Source: an uncultured Porticoccus sp.
GTDB lineage: Bacteria > Pseudomonadota > Gammaproteobacteria > Pseudomonadales > Porticoccaceae
NCBI RefSeq assembly: GCF_913061305.1
Contig: NZ_CAJXST010000006.1
Location: 179,971-243,970, forward strand
Direction: 5' to 3'
Length of the DNA stretch: 64,000 bases
In this document: one piece after another, positions 21,384 through 31,384 of the stretch
How the letters are laid out: each line of letters begins with the position of its first letter
Position numbering within the stretch: position 1 is the first letter of the stretch
The notes under the pieces: generated by a model
What the model was told of the DNA's origin: nothing
What the model saw: the letters and a program-made list of their open reading frames with translations, nothing else
Database searches by the model: none
Made by a program: the position numbers and the translations under genes

Positions 21384-22832
21384 ATGAAGATTTACGCGAC
21401 CGCGCTTTTTTTTATGCTGGCAAGCTGTCCCGCCACAGCCAGCATAATTCCTTATTTCAGATTGGAAGATGGTCACACCAACTGGCAGTACGTTGCCAAC
21501 TGGTCCAGTGGTATCTTTATCATTCTCCTTTCCATCACTGTGGTTACGCTTTTTTTCAGTCGCCGACAAGCACATCGCGCCAACAAGGCACTGGAAGTCA
21601 TCCGCCAGGAGCTTGAGCAGCGCGTCAAGGAACGCACGGCAACGCTGGATGAGTCAAACCGCTTACTACAAAAGGCCAATGTCCTGCTACAGGGTGAAAT
21701 TGTCCAGCACCGGGAAACCACCAGTCGACTGCGATCCTCTGAAGCCTACATAAAAGATGTGTTGAGTTCGATGCCGCTGATGCTAATCGGTTTAACAGAA
21801 ACGGGCAGCATTACACAATGGAACCGTCGCGCAGAAGAAATCACCGGTATCCCGGCAGCACAGGCAGTGACTAAAAATCTGTGGAAAACCTACCCCACAA
21901 TCACGCTGTCGAAAGACCAGGTAAAAAAAGCGTTAAACGATAAAAAACCGGTGACCATCAAACACAGCCAGCGGGGCCAATACCATTTCGATATAACCAT
22001 TTACCCGTTACGCAATCAGGCAGAAACCGATGCAGTCATCCTGATTGACGATGTCACACAGCACATCCTTACATCCAACATGCTGATTCAGCGCGACAAA
22101 ATGTCCTCCATGGGCGAGCTGGCAGCGACCATGGCCCACGATATTAATGCCCCGTTGCAGATTATTCTGAATGACATTCAAACCGCCTACAGACTATTGC
22201 AGACAAATCGTGAAGATTCGCCGTGGGCAGATGATGTAACCGGCGTACTGGAAGAAGCAGATCATCAGGGACAGCAGGCCCTGGCGGTTATTAACAATTT
22301 GCTGGACTTCTCCAAAAGCCGCGGTGGCGAGAAACGACTGGCAAACATCACTGGACTGATCGAGCACACTATCGAACTGGCCAATGATGTGCTTTCCGTA
22401 CCCTCCGGGTTGCGTTTCCGGGAAATCACCATAGAAAGACACTACAGCCGAAATCTCCCGGATATTCCCTGCTACGCATCAGAATTACAGCAGGTATTTC
22501 TCAGTTTGTTCCGCCACGCCTGTCACGCACTCGGTCAGGTGAACAAGTCCGGACACACACCGATTATTCGCATTCAGATCATTGTTTGTTATGACATGCT
22601 CTGGATCAAGGTCCAACACAATGGCTTGGGCATCAGCTATGATGAGCAACAGTATATATTTGAGCCCTTCTTCACCAATAAAGCAGGCAAGTCATCCGCA
22701 GAAGACTATGACGCGGGCAAGCGCCTCTCGTTCTCACACTTCATTATCACAGAACAACACAAAGGGCAGCTCGCAGTTACCTCTGACATGAATGTCGGCA
22801 CCACCTTCCATATCCAGCTGCCCCTGGCATAG
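21384..22832 (+). CDS. Orphan PAS-domain sensor histidine kinase with degenerate ATP-binding domain
   Basis: This 482-residue protein has a signal-like hydrophobic segment (5-20), a membrane helix (42-58), a coiled coil (about 62-118), a PAS domain (about 120-230) and a HisKA domain with the phospho-accepting His at H252 in MAHDINAPL. The C-terminal HATPase domain is recognisable but its nucleotide motifs are eroded. In the N box the metal-chelating Asn is replaced (H378 in LFRHACHAL). In the G1 box the Asp that contacts adenine is replaced by H412 in QHNGLGI. The glycine-rich G2 box reads DAGKRLS (443-449). The F box IFEPFF is intact. No response regulator gene is adjacent. It may be a pseudokinase; ligand and partner are unknown. 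Confidence 0.85.
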   Translation: MKIYATALFFMLASCPATASIIPYFRLEDGHTNWQYVANWSSGIFIILLSITVVTLFFSRRQAHRANKALEVIRQELEQRVKERTATLDESNRLLQKANVLLQGEIVQHRETTSRLRSSEAYIKDVLSSMPLMLIGLTETGSITQWNRRAEEITGIPAAQAVTKNLWKTYPTITLSKDQVKKALNDKKPVTIKHSQRGQYHFDITIYPLRNQAETDAVILIDDVTQHILTSNMLIQRDKMSSMGELAATMAHDINAPLQIILNDIQTAYRLLQTNREDSPWADDVTGVLEEADHQGQQALAVINNLLDFSKSRGGEKRLANITGLIEHTIELANDVLSVPSGLRFREITIERHYSRNLPDIPCYASELQQVFLSLFRHACHALGQVNKSGHTPIIRIQIIVCYDMLWIKVQHNGLGISYDEQQYIFEPFFTNKAGKSSAEDYDAGKRLSFSHFIITEQHKGQLAVTSDMNVGTTFHIQLPLA

Positions 22833-22857
22833 GTATAGACATAACCCTCTGCCAGTA

Positions 22858-23895
22858 TCAACTGCGATAGCCCTGGGGATTACCCAGTTGCCAGCGCCAG
22901 CTGTCCTCCATCATCTCAGGCAGGCCACGCGATGCTGTCCAGCCGAGTTCACTCTCTGCCTTGGACGTATCCGCCCAACAGGCCGCAATATCTCCCGCCC
23001 TGCGCGGAGCCATCTTGAAGGCCACGGTCTTTCCGCTGGCGGATTCAAATGCTCTGATCATCTCCAACACTGAATAGCCTTTACCGGTACCGAGATTCCA
23101 GGTGTGGCATCCCGATGTGGTTTTACTCTGGGCAAGGTAGTCCAGTGCACGGACATGGCCTTCGGCCAGATCCATCACATGGAGATAGTCCCGAACACCC
23201 GTTCCATCGATAGTGGGATAGTCCGAACCAAATACTGATAAGGCAGGCAATCGACCGATTGCCACCTGAGAAATGTAAGGTAATAAATTGTTTGGAATAC
23301 CATTGGGATCTTCACCGATCAAACCACTGGGGTGGGCACCCACCGGATTGAAGTAACGCAGCAAACCAATCTGCCAGACCCCGGATCCTGCAAGTTGTTC
23401 AGCACTCACCAAATCGCGCAGGATCTCCTCTACCATCAGCTTGGAACGACCATAGGGGTTTGTGGCGGTGAGCGGGAAATCCTCCTTGATAGGCACTGTA
23501 GGCGGATCGCCATAGACGGTGGCAGATGAACTAAAAATCAGCAGGAAAACCTGATGTTTCTGCATTGCTTCACACAGGGTCAGTGTGCCGGCAACGTTGT
23601 TGCGATAATAGAGGAGTGGCTTTTCACAGGACTCACCGACCGCTTTATAGCCCGCGAAATGCATCACCGCATCTATATTGTGACTGCTGAAAATACTGTC
23701 CAGAACCCGATGGTGATTGACATCACCTTCCACCACAGGAAAATCCTTTCCGGTAATTTGTTTGACCCGATCCAGCGACGCCATACAACTGTTTGCGAAG
23801 TTGTCCAGCACAACAATGTCGTGGCCTGCTTCAAGCAGCGCGACACAGGCATGACTGCCGATATAGCCTGCACCTCCAGTGACCAGTACATTCAT
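22858..23895 (-). CDS. galE: UDP-glucose 4-epimerase GalE
   Basis: GalE is an extended short-chain dehydrogenase that interconverts UDP-glucose and UDP-galactose, supplying precursors for surface polysaccharides. The product has 345 residues. The NAD-binding GGAGYIGSH, the active-site SSSATVYG and the YxxxK pair in TNPYGRSKLMVEE are intact. It converges with the histidine kinase gene (25-bp gap) and lies downstream of the rplQ terminator, with about 90 bp left for its own promoter. GalE is more likely than the UDP-GlcNAc epimerase because the whole length aligns with bacterial GalE, but substrate range is not provable here. Confidence 0.93.
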   Translation of the reverse strand: MNVLVTGGAGYIGSHACVALLEAGHDIVVLDNFANSCMASLDRVKQITGKDFPVVEGDVNHHRVLDSIFSSHNIDAVMHFAGYKAVGESCEKPLLYYRNNVAGTLTLCEAMQKHQVFLLIFSSSATVYGDPPTVPIKEDFPLTATNPYGRSKLMVEEILRDLVSAEQLAGSGVWQIGLLRYFNPVGAHPSGLIGEDPNGIPNNLLPYISQVAIGRLPALSVFGSDYPTIDGTGVRDYLHVMDLAEGHVRALDYLAQSKTTSGCHTWNLGTGKGYSVLEMIRAFESASGKTVAFKMAPRRAGDIAACWADTSKAESELGWTASRGLPEMMEDSWRWQLGNPQGYRS

Positions 23896-23987
23896 TGCGA
23901 CACCCTGTATTTAAAAATAATCAGCAATTATCAGATAGCCTAAACAAGACTATCACGCACTTATTAGTTTGTCGGGAAAAAGGGCAT

Positions 23988-24011
23988 AAAAAAGCCGGAC
24001 ATTCGTCCGGC
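23988..24011 (-). terminator. Rho-independent terminator of the alpha operon
   Basis: On the minus strand a 7-bp GC-rich stem GCCGGAC / GTCCGGC with a 4-base loop is followed by six T residues. It lies about 28 bp after the rplQ stop and marks the end of the ribosomal-protein block. Confidence 0.9.
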
Positions 24012-24039
24012 TCTTATCTGACCAAATCACCCTGGTCAA

Positions 24040-24432
24040 TTATTCATCATCATCCACATCAACCGGTTCAACATCTGGGCGGTCTACCAATTCTACGTAA
24101 GCCATCGGCGCAGCATCACCAGAGCGCAGCCCACACTTGAGAATGCGAATATAGCCACCGGGACGACTTTCATAGCGCGGCCCGAGTTCGGCAAACAATT
24201 TACCGACAGCAGACTTGCAACGCAAACGGTCAAATGCCAGACGACGATTGGCAACGCTGTCCTGTTTTGACAGGGTGATCAGAGGTTCGGCAAAACGCCG
24301 CAACTCTTTTGCTTTTGGCAGCGTAGTCCTGATCAATTCGTGCTCAACCAGGGAGGTCGTCATATTGCGAAACATGGCGCGACGGTGAGCACCTGTACGA
24401 CTTAATTTGCGGCCACTAAGACGATGACGCAT
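24040..24432 (-). CDS. rplQ: 50S ribosomal protein L17
   Basis: L17, 130 residues (E. coli 127), sits near the exit tunnel of the large subunit. The N-terminus [20 protein letters not shown] is diagnostic. The C-terminus ends with an acidic tail (VDVDDDE), an extension typical of several gammaproteobacteria. It is the last gene of the alpha operon, 86 bp after rpoA, and is followed by a strong terminator. Confidence 0.98.
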   Translation of the reverse strand: MRHRLSGRKLSRTGAHRRAMFRNMTTSLVEHELIRTTLPKAKELRRFAEPLITLSKQDSVANRRLAFDRLRCKSAVGKLFAELGPRYESRPGGYIRILKCGLRSGDAAPMAYVELVDRPDVEPVDVDDDE

Positions 24433-24518
24433 GATTTTATACTTCCTTTAAAATGTTGCTGTTAACTCAGCAAGTACTCTATGCAACGGCCGCAGACTAC
24501 ATCTGCAACCCTAATCAA

Positions 24519-25517
24519 TTACACCTGTTCAGTGTCAGAACGCAGGCTGGCAGGTGGCCAGTTTTCCAGACGCATACCCAGGGAAAGTCCACGGGATGCC
24601 AGTACGTCCTTAATTTCAGTGAGCGACTTTTTACCAAGATTTGGCGTCTTCAGCAGCTCAACTTCAGTGCGCTGGATGAGATCACCAATATAATAAATGC
24701 TCTCCGCTTTCAGGCAGTTTGCTGAACGTACTGTGAGCTCCAGATCATCAACAGGACGCAGGAGAATAGGATCTACTTCTTCCTCTCGCTCTACCGGCTC
24801 AGCAAGATTTTCGCTTTCCAGATCGACAAATACGGCCAGCTGCTGTTGCAGAATAGTAGCTGCACGGCGAATGGCCTCTTCAGGATCAATGGTGCCATTG
24901 GTCTCAAGATCCAGCACCAGTTTGTCGAGGTCAGTACGCTGCTCAACCCGGGCACTCTCAACAACATAGGCCACACGGCGAACCGGACTAAAGGTGGCAT
25001 CCAACTGGAGACGACCAATAGAGCGGGTCTCATCTTCATCATTACCACGGCTATCAACCGGCTGATAACCACGTCCTGTGGTGATGTGTAGCTGCATATT
25101 CAGAGCAGTATCGCCCGTGATCGTGGCAATCAGGTGATCGGGGTTTTTAATTTCTACAGAGTTATCTACCTGAATATCACCAGCAGTCACAACCCCTTTG
25201 CCTTTTTTGCTCAGGGTCAGCGTAACCTCGTCCTTGTCGTGCAGAACGATAGCAACCTCTTTGAGGTTCAGGAGGATTTCAATAACATCTTCCTGAACGC
25301 CTTCGATGCTGCTGTATTCGTGTAGCACACCGTCAATCTCAACCTCGACAATGGCCGCACCACCCATTGATGACAACAGAATGCGGCGCAGCGCATTACC
25401 CAGTGTATGACCAAATCCACGCTCCAATGGCTCTAAAACGACCTTGGCACGGGTTGGGCCGAGCTCGGTTACGTCAATGTTGCGTGGTGTCAAAAACTCA
25501 TTTACTGATGTCTGCAT
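24519..25517 (-). CDS. rpoA: RNA polymerase alpha subunit
   Basis: RpoA, 332 residues, nucleates RNA polymerase assembly. The N-terminal assembly domain (about 1-235, with [20 protein letters not shown]) is followed by an acidic linker ([16 protein letters not shown]) and the C-terminal domain that binds UP elements and activators (about 250-320, including [19 protein letters not shown]). It lies between rpsD and rplQ, the conserved alpha-operon position, so its output is coupled to ribosomal protein synthesis. Confidence 0.99.
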   Translation of the reverse strand: MQTSVNEFLTPRNIDVTELGPTRAKVVLEPLERGFGHTLGNALRRILLSSMGGAAIVEVEIDGVLHEYSSIEGVQEDVIEILLNLKEVAIVLHDKDEVTLTLSKKGKGVVTAGDIQVDNSVEIKNPDHLIATITGDTALNMQLHITTGRGYQPVDSRGNDEDETRSIGRLQLDATFSPVRRVAYVVESARVEQRTDLDKLVLDLETNGTIDPEEAIRRAATILQQQLAVFVDLESENLAEPVEREEEVDPILLRPVDDLELTVRSANCLKAESIYYIGDLIQRTEVELLKTPNLGKKSLTEIKDVLASRGLSLGMRLENWPPASLRSDTEQV

Positions 25518-25568
25518 ATCTGTACCTGTTAGATGGGGTCGCTTAACTGGTTTTCAGCCTTCAGTTCT

Positions 25569-26189
25569 TTACTTCGAGTAAAGTTCAACAATGAGGTTTT
25601 CATTGATTTCAGCAGGGAGATCGCTGCGCACCGGATTGCGCTTGAACACACCTTCCAGTTTATTCGCATCTATTTCCATCCAGTCAACCAATCCTCGCTG
25701 CGAAGCAATTTGCATCGCAGACTGAATACGTAACTGTTTTTTACATTTTTCACGAATGCTCACTACGTCGCCATCCATCACTCTGTATGAGGGAATATTG
25801 ACCTTCTTGCCATTCACCTGAATAGAGTTGTGAGCAACAAGTTGACGAGCCTCTGCACGTGTGGAACCGAAGCCCATGCGGTAAACAACGTTATCCAAAC
25901 GGCGCTCAAGCAGTTGCAGCAGGTTTTCACCCGTTGCACCTTTTATGCGGGCCGCTTCCTTGTAGTAATTGCGGAATTGTTTTTCCAATACGCCGTAAAG
26001 TCGGCGCACTTTTTGTTTTTCGCGCAACTGAACGCCATAGTCAGAAAGACGACCACGACGTTGACCGTGTTGGCCGGGTGCGCTTTCTGCGCGACACTTT
26101 GACTCCAGTGGACGGATACCACTCTTGAGGAAAAGATCCGTGCCTTCGCGTCGGGAAAGCTTACAAGTCGGTCCAAGATATCTTGCCAT
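25569..26189 (-). CDS. rpsD: 30S ribosomal protein S4
   Basis: S4, 206 residues, is a primary 16S rRNA binder and, in E. coli, the translational repressor of the alpha operon. The start [20 protein letters not shown] and the S4 RNA-binding domain (about 95-155, [20 protein letters not shown]) are clear. It lacks the zinc-binding cysteine cluster found in some S4 paralogues. It lies 15 bp after rpsK. Confidence 0.99.
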   Translation of the reverse strand: MARYLGPTCKLSRREGTDLFLKSGIRPLESKCRAESAPGQHGQRRGRLSDYGVQLREKQKVRRLYGVLEKQFRNYYKEAARIKGATGENLLQLLERRLDNVVYRMGFGSTRAEARQLVAHNSIQVNGKKVNIPSYRVMDGDVVSIREKCKKQLRIQSAMQIASQRGLVDWMEIDANKLEGVFKRNPVRSDLPAEINENLIVELYSK

Positions 26190-26204
26190 TAGTTAACTAT
26201 CCTC

Positions 26205-26597
26205 TTATACCCGACGCTTTTTCGGCGGACGACAGCCGTTGTGCGGGATCGGTGTCACGTCGGTGATATTGGTAATTTTGAAGCCTGCATTGTTCAGAGC
26301 GCGCACGGCAGACTCACGACCGGGCCCGGGGCCTTTCACCTGAACATCCAGATTTTTCAATCCATATTCCTGTGCAGCGAGGCCAGCACGCTCCGCAGCT
26401 ACCTGAGCAGCGAAAGGAGTACTTTTCCGTGAACCGCGGAAGCCAGAACCACCAGAGGTAGCCCAGCTCAGGGTATTACCCTGACGATCACTAATCGTTA
26501 CGATCGTATTGTTGAATGAAGCGTGAATATGCGCCACACCATCTACAACCGTCTTTTTGACTTTTTTACGAGTCGTTTTTTGTCCAGGCTTTGCCAT
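26205..26597 (-). CDS. rpsK: 30S ribosomal protein S11
   Basis: S11, 130 residues, forms part of the small-subunit platform near the mRNA exit. Conserved features are [35 protein letters not shown] and the basic C-terminus [12 protein letters not shown]. It follows rpsM after 9 bp in the alpha operon. Confidence 0.99.
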   Translation of the reverse strand: MAKPGQKTTRKKVKKTVVDGVAHIHASFNNTIVTISDRQGNTLSWATSGGSGFRGSRKSTPFAAQVAAERAGLAAQEYGLKNLDVQVKGPGPGRESAVRALNNAGFKITNITDVTPIPHNGCRPPKKRRV

Positions 26598-26606
26598 TTG
26601 TCTTTC

Positions 26607-26963
26607 CTATCGCTTGATGGGCTTGCGAGGGCCTTTACGGGTACGCGCATTCGTTTTGGTGCGTTGACCGCGCAGCGGCAGACCACGGCGGTGACGGAGA
26701 CCTCTATAACAGGCCAGATCCATCAAACGCTTGATGCTCATGCTGACTTCGCGACGCAGATCACCTTCAACTGTATGATCGCCAACAGCATTACGGACAG
26801 CGTCCATCTGCTCATCGCTCAAATCGGAAATCTTAACGTCCTCGGCAATACCAACCTGGGCACAAATGGCACGGGCTGAACTGCGACCAATCCCGAAAAC
26901 ATAGGTAAGTGAAATCACCGCATGTTTATTATCTGGGATGTTGACACCGGCAATACGGGCCAT
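26607..26963 (-). CDS. rpsM: 30S ribosomal protein S13
   Basis: S13, 118 residues, lies in the small-subunit head and contacts tRNA and the inter-subunit bridge. I start at ATG 26963 ([16 protein letters not shown]); a GTG codon immediately upstream would add one Met. The C-terminal tail [16 protein letters not shown] is the basic extension that reaches the P site. It is the first gene of the alpha operon, with a 118-bp gap after rpmJ that may carry a promoter and regulatory leader. Confidence 0.99.
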   Translation of the reverse strand: MARIAGVNIPDNKHAVISLTYVFGIGRSSARAICAQVGIAEDVKISDLSDEQMDAVRNAVGDHTVEGDLRREVSMSIKRLMDLACYRGLRHRRGLPLRGQRTKTNARTRKGPRKPIKR

Positions 26964-27039
26964 CACTTTACTCCACTTTTATGTTTAACTGCCGTCAACT
27001 TGCTTTAACAGCCCACAGGGCTGGCCAAAAAGGCGCAAA

Positions 27040-27068
27040 AGGATAGCGCTGAAGGCACAAAAAATCAA
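27040..27068 (-). promoter_or_regulatory. Candidate internal promoter of the alpha operon
   Basis: On the minus strand TTGATT and TATCCT are separated by 17 bp, each matching four consensus positions, about 77 bp before the rpsM start. The gap also contains a small hairpin CAGCCC-TGT-GGGCTG. In E. coli this gap holds the S4-binding leader, but I could not recognise that pseudoknot here. Confidence 0.35.
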
Positions 27069-27081
27069 TAACTGTCTACGA

Positions 27082-27198
27082 CTAACCCTGCCGTTGTTTA
27101 TGGCGGGGTTCTGCACTACAAATCACTCTCACAACACTTTTGCGTTTAACAACCTTACAGTTGCGGCACATTTTTTTTACCGAAGCACGCACTTTCAT
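27082..27198 (-). CDS. rpmJ: 50S ribosomal protein L36
   Basis: L36 is encoded in 38 codons between secY and rpsM, its standard place at the end of the spc operon. I translated it directly: it starts [20 protein letters not shown] and ends RHKQRQG before TAG at 27082-27084. The zinc-ribbon ligands C11, C14, C27 and H33 are all present, so this is the zinc-containing (C+) form. Confidence 0.97.
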   Translation of the reverse strand: MKVRASVKKMCRNCKVVKRKSVVRVICSAEPRHKQRQG

Positions 27199-27217
27199 AG
27201 GAACACCTCAACTTCAA

Positions 27218-28540
27218 CTAGCGAATTCCGCTGCCAAAACCTTTCAGATTTGATTTCTTCATTAGCGATTCATACTGACGTGACATCAAATGAGATTGGA
27301 CCTGAGCCATGAAATCCATGGTAACAACGACAACAATCAGCAATGAGGTACCACCCAGATAGAAGGGCACATTAAAATAAATATTCAAAAATTGCGGCAG
27401 CAAACACACAGCCGCCATATACAAACCACCGACCAGGGTCAACTTTGTCATGACTCCGTCGATATAACGCGCAGTTTGCTCGCCGGGACGGATACCGGGT
27501 AAAAACGCGCCACCCCGCTTGAGGTTATCTGCCATCTCTTTCGGATTAAACATCAATGCCGAATAGAAAAAACAGAAGAAAATTATCAATCCGGCAAACA
27601 GCAGCACATGCAGTGGTTGGCCTGGCCCGAGAAATAACGCCACGTCCTGCAACCAATCCGGACTATCCGCTCCCTGGCCAAACCATTGCGCAATAGACGC
27701 CGGGAACAACAGAATGCTGCTGGCGAAAATTGCCGGTATGACACCAGCCATGTTCACTTTCAGAGGTAAGTGGCTGGTTTGTGCCGGTCCTCTGCCCGGC
27801 TGCCTTTGCGCATAGTTTACGGTGATGCGGCGCTGCCCACGCTCGACAAACACAACGAAATAAACCACGGCAATTGCCAAAACACCCACAACCAACAAGG
27901 CGAGAATATGTAGTTCACCCTGCCGTGATGACTCAAACGCCTGACCAATAGCAGACGGGATACCCGCGGCAATACCGGCAAAAATCAGCATTGATATACC
28001 GTTACCAACACCGCGCTCCGTGATCTGCTCACCGAGCCACATCATGAACACGGCACCGGTTACCAGCGAGACTACAGCGATAAAATAAAAGCTGAAGTCG
28101 GCGGAAAAAGCCAGGCCTTGACCCGCCAGACCTACCGACATACCAATAGCCTGAACAGTGGCAAGCAGAACGGTGCCGTAACGCGTGTACTGGTTAATCT
28201 TGCGTCGACCGGCATCGCCTTCTTTTTTTAACTGTTCCAACGACGGCGTTACCGCTGTCAACAGCTGCATGATAATTGATGCCGAAATATAGGGCATGAT
28301 GCCGAGCGCCAGGATACTCATTCGCTCCAGGGCACCACCGGAAAACATATTAAACATCCCGATGATCGTTCCCTGATTCTGGCCAAACAGGTCAGCCAGA
28401 CGGTCCGGATCTATACCCGGCACCGGGATATGAGTCCCAACACGATAGATCACCAGCGCTACAAACAAAAAGCGAAGGCGAGCCCAAAGCTCGCCCAAAC
28501 CTTTAGTATTGCCCTGCGGCATGTTTCCGGGTTTTGCCAT
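27218..28540 (-). CDS. secY: Protein translocase subunit SecY
   Basis: SecY, 440 residues, is the channel of the SecYEG translocon. Ten membrane helices are expected and the hydrophobic pattern fits. Conserved stretches include [28 protein letters not shown] and [20 protein letters not shown]. It is in the spc operon between rplO and rpmJ. Its partner SecE is encoded at 54073-54441 in this window. Confidence 0.99.
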   Translation of the reverse strand: MAKPGNMPQGNTKGLGELWARLRFLFVALVIYRVGTHIPVPGIDPDRLADLFGQNQGTIIGMFNMFSGGALERMSILALGIMPYISASIIMQLLTAVTPSLEQLKKEGDAGRRKINQYTRYGTVLLATVQAIGMSVGLAGQGLAFSADFSFYFIAVVSLVTGAVFMMWLGEQITERGVGNGISMLIFAGIAAGIPSAIGQAFESSRQGELHILALLVVGVLAIAVVYFVVFVERGQRRITVNYAQRQPGRGPAQTSHLPLKVNMAGVIPAIFASSILLFPASIAQWFGQGADSPDWLQDVALFLGPGQPLHVLLFAGLIIFFCFFYSALMFNPKEMADNLKRGGAFLPGIRPGEQTARYIDGVMTKLTLVGGLYMAAVCLLPQFLNIYFNVPFYLGGTSLLIVVVVTMDFMAQVQSHLMSRQYESLMKKSNLKGFGSGIR

Positions 28541-28546
28541 TAGGCT

Positions 28547-28981
28547 TTACTCTTCAACTTTGCCGCCAGCCGCTTCAATCGCAGCACGAGCACCTTTGGT
28601 TACACGCAAGCCTTTAACAGTAACGGGCCGATCCACTTCACCGGACATAAAAACCTTGGCGCGGGTAATTGACCCATTAATCAAACCTGCAGCACGCAGT
28701 GTTGCGATGTCGACCAAGTCACCTGAGACACTGTTCAATTCACTCAAGCGGATTTCAGCCGTAACACGGGAAATACGGGAAGTGAAGCCATACTTCGGCA
28801 AACGTTTCTGCAAGGGCATCTGCCCGCCTTCAAACCCCGGGCGAACGCTTCCACCGGAACGTGCTTTCTGACCTTTATGGCCACGACCAGCAGTTTTACC
28901 CAGGCCACTGCCGATACCTCGACCGACACGCTTGCCTTCCTTGATTCTGCCTGGTGCGGGACTTAGCGTATTCAGACGCAT
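28547..28981 (-). CDS. rplO: 50S ribosomal protein L15
   Basis: L15, 144 residues, a late-assembly protein of the large subunit. The glycine-rich N-terminal extension ([20 protein letters not shown]) and the [18 protein letters not shown] stretch identify it. It is 2 bp after rpmD and 6 bp before secY in the spc operon. Confidence 0.99.
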   Translation of the reverse strand: MRLNTLSPAPGRIKEGKRVGRGIGSGLGKTAGRGHKGQKARSGGSVRPGFEGGQMPLQKRLPKYGFTSRISRVTAEIRLSELNSVSGDLVDIATLRAAGLINGSITRAKVFMSGEVDRPVTVKGLRVTKGARAAIEAAGGKVEE

Positions 28982-28983
28982 GT

Positions 28984-29172
28984 TTATACTCCCTCAACCT
29001 TAACCATATAGTGAACTTTATTAATCATGCCACGAACTGATGGAGTATCTTCGACCTCGACAGTGTGGTTGATGCGGCGCAAACCCAGACCTGCGACACA
29101 CGCCTTATGAGCTGCAAGCCGGCCATGTACGCTGCGCACCTGAGTAACCTTGATTTTCTTAGCCTTTGTCAT
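28984..29172 (-). CDS. rpmD: 50S ribosomal protein L30
   Basis: L30, 62 residues, a small single-domain large-subunit protein. [19 protein letters not shown] and [20 protein letters not shown] are the family core. It lies between rpsE and rplO in the spc operon. Confidence 0.98.
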   Translation of the reverse strand: MTKAKKIKVTQVRSVHGRLAAHKACVAGLGLRRINHTVEVEDTPSVRGMINKVHYMVKVEGV

Positions 29173-29214
29173 GGTAAAGCTTCCGTTTTGTACTTAACGC
29201 GGCAACCGCCGTAC

Positions 29215-29727
29215 TTAATTCAGTATCTCTTCTACGCTCTTACCGCGCTTAGCTGCCACTGTTTCTGGTGAACTCATTTCCTGCAACGCTTTAAACGTTG
29301 CACGCACCACATTGACAGGGTTGGTCGAGCCGTAGCATTTTGCCAATACGTTTTGCACACCGGCAATTTCCAGCACTGCGCGCATAGCGCCACCGGCAAT
29401 GACGCCAGTACCATCAGAGGCCGGCTGCATATAGACCTTGGATGCACCGTGGTTAGCCTTGGTGGGGTACTGAATAGTCGTGCCTTTCAAATCCACCTGG
29501 ATCATATTGCGACGAGCGGCCTCCATGGCTTTCTGAATGGCCTGAGGTACTTCGCGTGCCTTACCGCGACCAAATCCCACTTTGCCGTTACCATCACCAA
29601 CCACCGTCAGCGCGGTAAAGCCAAATATCCGACCACCTTTTACAGTTTTGGCAACCCGGTTAACTTCAACCAGTTTTTCCTGCAGCCCTTCTTCACCGGC
29701 TGATGTATCTCTCTGATCTCTAGACAT
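29215..29727 (-). CDS. rpsE: 30S ribosomal protein S5
   Basis: S5, 170 residues, contributes to decoding accuracy and the mRNA helicase activity of the small subunit. The N-terminal double-stranded RNA-binding-like domain ([19 protein letters not shown]) and C-terminal domain ([20 protein letters not shown]) are intact. It lies 12 bp after rplR. The loop residues linked to spectinomycin resistance in E. coli (VAKTVKGGR region) look wild-type. Confidence 0.99.
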   Translation of the reverse strand: MSRDQRDTSAGEEGLQEKLVEVNRVAKTVKGGRIFGFTALTVVGDGNGKVGFGRGKAREVPQAIQKAMEAARRNMIQVDLKGTTIQYPTKANHGASKVYMQPASDGTGVIAGGAMRAVLEIAGVQNVLAKCYGSTNPVNVVRATFKALQEMSSPETVAAKRGKSVEEILN

Positions 29728-29739
29728 AACAATAAACCT

Positions 29740-30090
29740 TTAGAATTCCAGACCGGCTTCACGAGCGGCATCGGCTAATGCTTTAACGCGTCCGTGATAC
29801 TTGAAACCACTTCGGTCAAATGCAACCTGAGTGACACCTGCCTGCTTGGCACGCTCTGCAATGAGAGCGCCGACACCCTTGGCCGCATCTGTGTTGCCGG
29901 TTTTACCGGCGCGCAGTGACTTGTCCAGCGTTGAAGCACTGGCCAGAATCAGGCCGCCACAAGGCGATATAACTTGCGCATAAATGTGACGCGGCGTTCT
30001 GTTCACACAGAGACGATTGGCGCCTAGTTCTTGTATCTTGCAGCGGGCACGACGTGCACGACGCAAACGTGATTGTTTCTTGTCGCTCAT
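29740..30090 (-). CDS. rplR: 50S ribosomal protein L18
   Basis: L18, 116 residues, binds 5S rRNA together with L5 and L25. The basic N-terminus [20 protein letters not shown] and the C-terminal [20 protein letters not shown] are characteristic. It lies between rplF and rpsE in the spc operon. Confidence 0.99.
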   Translation of the reverse strand: MSDKKQSRLRRARRARCKIQELGANRLCVNRTPRHIYAQVISPCGGLILASASTLDKSLRAGKTGNTDAAKGVGALIAERAKQAGVTQVAFDRSGFKYHGRVKALADAAREAGLEF

Positions 30091-30099
30091 GATCTTGAC

Positions 30100-30633
30100 C
30101 TACTTCTTCTTCGCTTCTTTACGACGTACCTGCTCATCCGCATAGCGAACTCCTTTGCCTTTGTAGGGCTCAGGTGGACGGAAAGCACGTATTTCTGATG
30201 CCACCTGTCCAAGCAGCTGCTTATCTGCCGACTTCAGTAAAATTTCTGTCTGACTCGGAGTCTCTACTGAAACACCATCAGGCAGTTGATATTCAACGGG
30301 GTGGGAAAAGCCCAGCGTTAAATTGATTTTGCCACCCTGGGCCTGGGCACGATAACCGACACCAATTAGCTGTAGTTTCTTGACGAAACCCTCTCCGACG
30401 CCCAAAACCATATTGTTGACCAATGAACGGGTCGTTCCGGCCATGGCATTCGCCTGCTTACTTCCATCGCGCGCAGCAAAGGTCAACAGGTTATCTTCCT
30501 GCTTGATTTCCACCTGTTGATTGACAGCCAGTGAGAGGGCATTCGAACCACTCTTGACCGAAATCTCATTAGTGCCGAGTTTTACTTCCACACCAGCCGG
30601 TATGGTAACCGGGTTTTTTGCAACTCTAGACAT
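30100..30633 (-). CDS. rplF: 50S ribosomal protein L6
   Basis: L6, 177 residues, lies near the GTPase-associated centre. I start at ATG 30633 ([20 protein letters not shown]), matching the family N-terminus; the open frame runs back to 30690 but that would overlap rpsH. Both L6 repeats are present and the C-terminal signature [15 protein letters not shown] is intact. Confidence 0.99.
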   Translation of the reverse strand: MSRVAKNPVTIPAGVEVKLGTNEISVKSGSNALSLAVNQQVEIKQEDNLLTFAARDGSKQANAMAGTTRSLVNNMVLGVGEGFVKKLQLIGVGYRAQAQGGKINLTLGFSHPVEYQLPDGVSVETPSQTEILLKSADKQLLGQVASEIRAFRPPEPYKGKGVRYADEQVRRKEAKKK

Positions 30634-30646
30634 CTCGACTATCCCA

Positions 30647-31039
30647 TTAGAAAACTGTGCAGAGAACCTCACCGCCAATACCGGCAGCACGGGCAGCGCG
30701 ATCAGTCATCACACCTTTACTTGTGGAGACGATAGCAACACCCAGGCCCGCTCGAATACTTGGCAGCTTGTCTGAACCTGAATACTGGCGAAGGCCCGGT
30801 CTACTGTAACGGGTAATCGATTCGATCACCGGTTTTCCTTCAAAGTATTTCAGCACCAGGGTCAATTCCGGCTTGGCACCATCCGCAACACTGAAATCAG
30901 TAATGTAACCTTCGTCCTTCAAAACCTGGGCAACGGCCACTTTCAATTTGGCGGACGGCATAGTGACAGATTTTTTTGCCGACATCTGCGCGTTGCGGAT
31001 GCGGGTCAACATATCTGCCAGGGTATCTTGCATACTCAT
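30647..31039 (-). CDS. rpsH: 30S ribosomal protein S8
   Basis: S8, 130 residues, is a primary 16S rRNA binder and, in E. coli, the translational repressor of the spc operon. The start [20 protein letters not shown] and the C-terminal [20 protein letters not shown] match the family. It lies between rpsN and rplF. Confidence 0.99.
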   Translation of the reverse strand: MSMQDTLADMLTRIRNAQMSAKKSVTMPSAKLKVAVAQVLKDEGYITDFSVADGAKPELTLVLKYFEGKPVIESITRYSRPGLRQYSGSDKLPSIRAGLGVAIVSTSKGVMTDRAARAAGIGGEVLCTVF

Positions 31040-31068
31040 CTGTTTAATTCCTTAATTCGCGACGCTGC

Positions 31069-31374
31069 TTACCAACTGGCCTTAACCAGGCCTGGAACAT
31101 CTCCGCGCATGGCAGCTTCACGAAGCTTGTTGCGGCACAGACCAAATTTACGATAGACACCATGGGGACGGCCGGTTTGACGACAACGACGTTGCTGGCG
31201 GCAAGGGCTGGCATTACGTGGCAATTGTTGGAATTTCACCTGAGCATCCCAACGCTCTTCATCAGAAAGCGTCGTATTGGAAATAATTGCTTTCAGCTCG
31301 GTACGCCTTTCAGCGTATTTCGCAACAATACGTGCACGTTTTTTCTCGCGCTCGATCATGGATGTCTTTGCCAT
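31069..31374 (-). CDS. rpsN: 30S ribosomal protein S14 (zinc-independent form)
   Basis: S14, 101 residues, is of the long C- type without a paired-cysteine zinc ribbon. NRCRQTG-type motif [20 protein letters not shown] and the C-terminus [15 protein letters not shown] identify it. It carries three isolated cysteines (in ASPCRQ, RRCRQ and GLCRNK), which do not form the CxxC pairs of the zinc type. It lies between rplE and rpsH in the spc operon. Confidence 0.98.
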   Translation of the reverse strand: MAKTSMIEREKKRARIVAKYAERRTELKAIISNTTLSDEERWDAQVKFQQLPRNASPCRQQRRCRQTGRPHGVYRKFGLCRNKLREAAMRGDVPGLVKASW

Positions 31375-31384
31375 ATAACTTACC

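Noticed and set aside
31069..31374. Three cysteines in S14 that might suggest a zinc ribbon
   Set aside because: They are isolated and do not form CxxC pairs; the 101-residue length is that of the zinc-free type.
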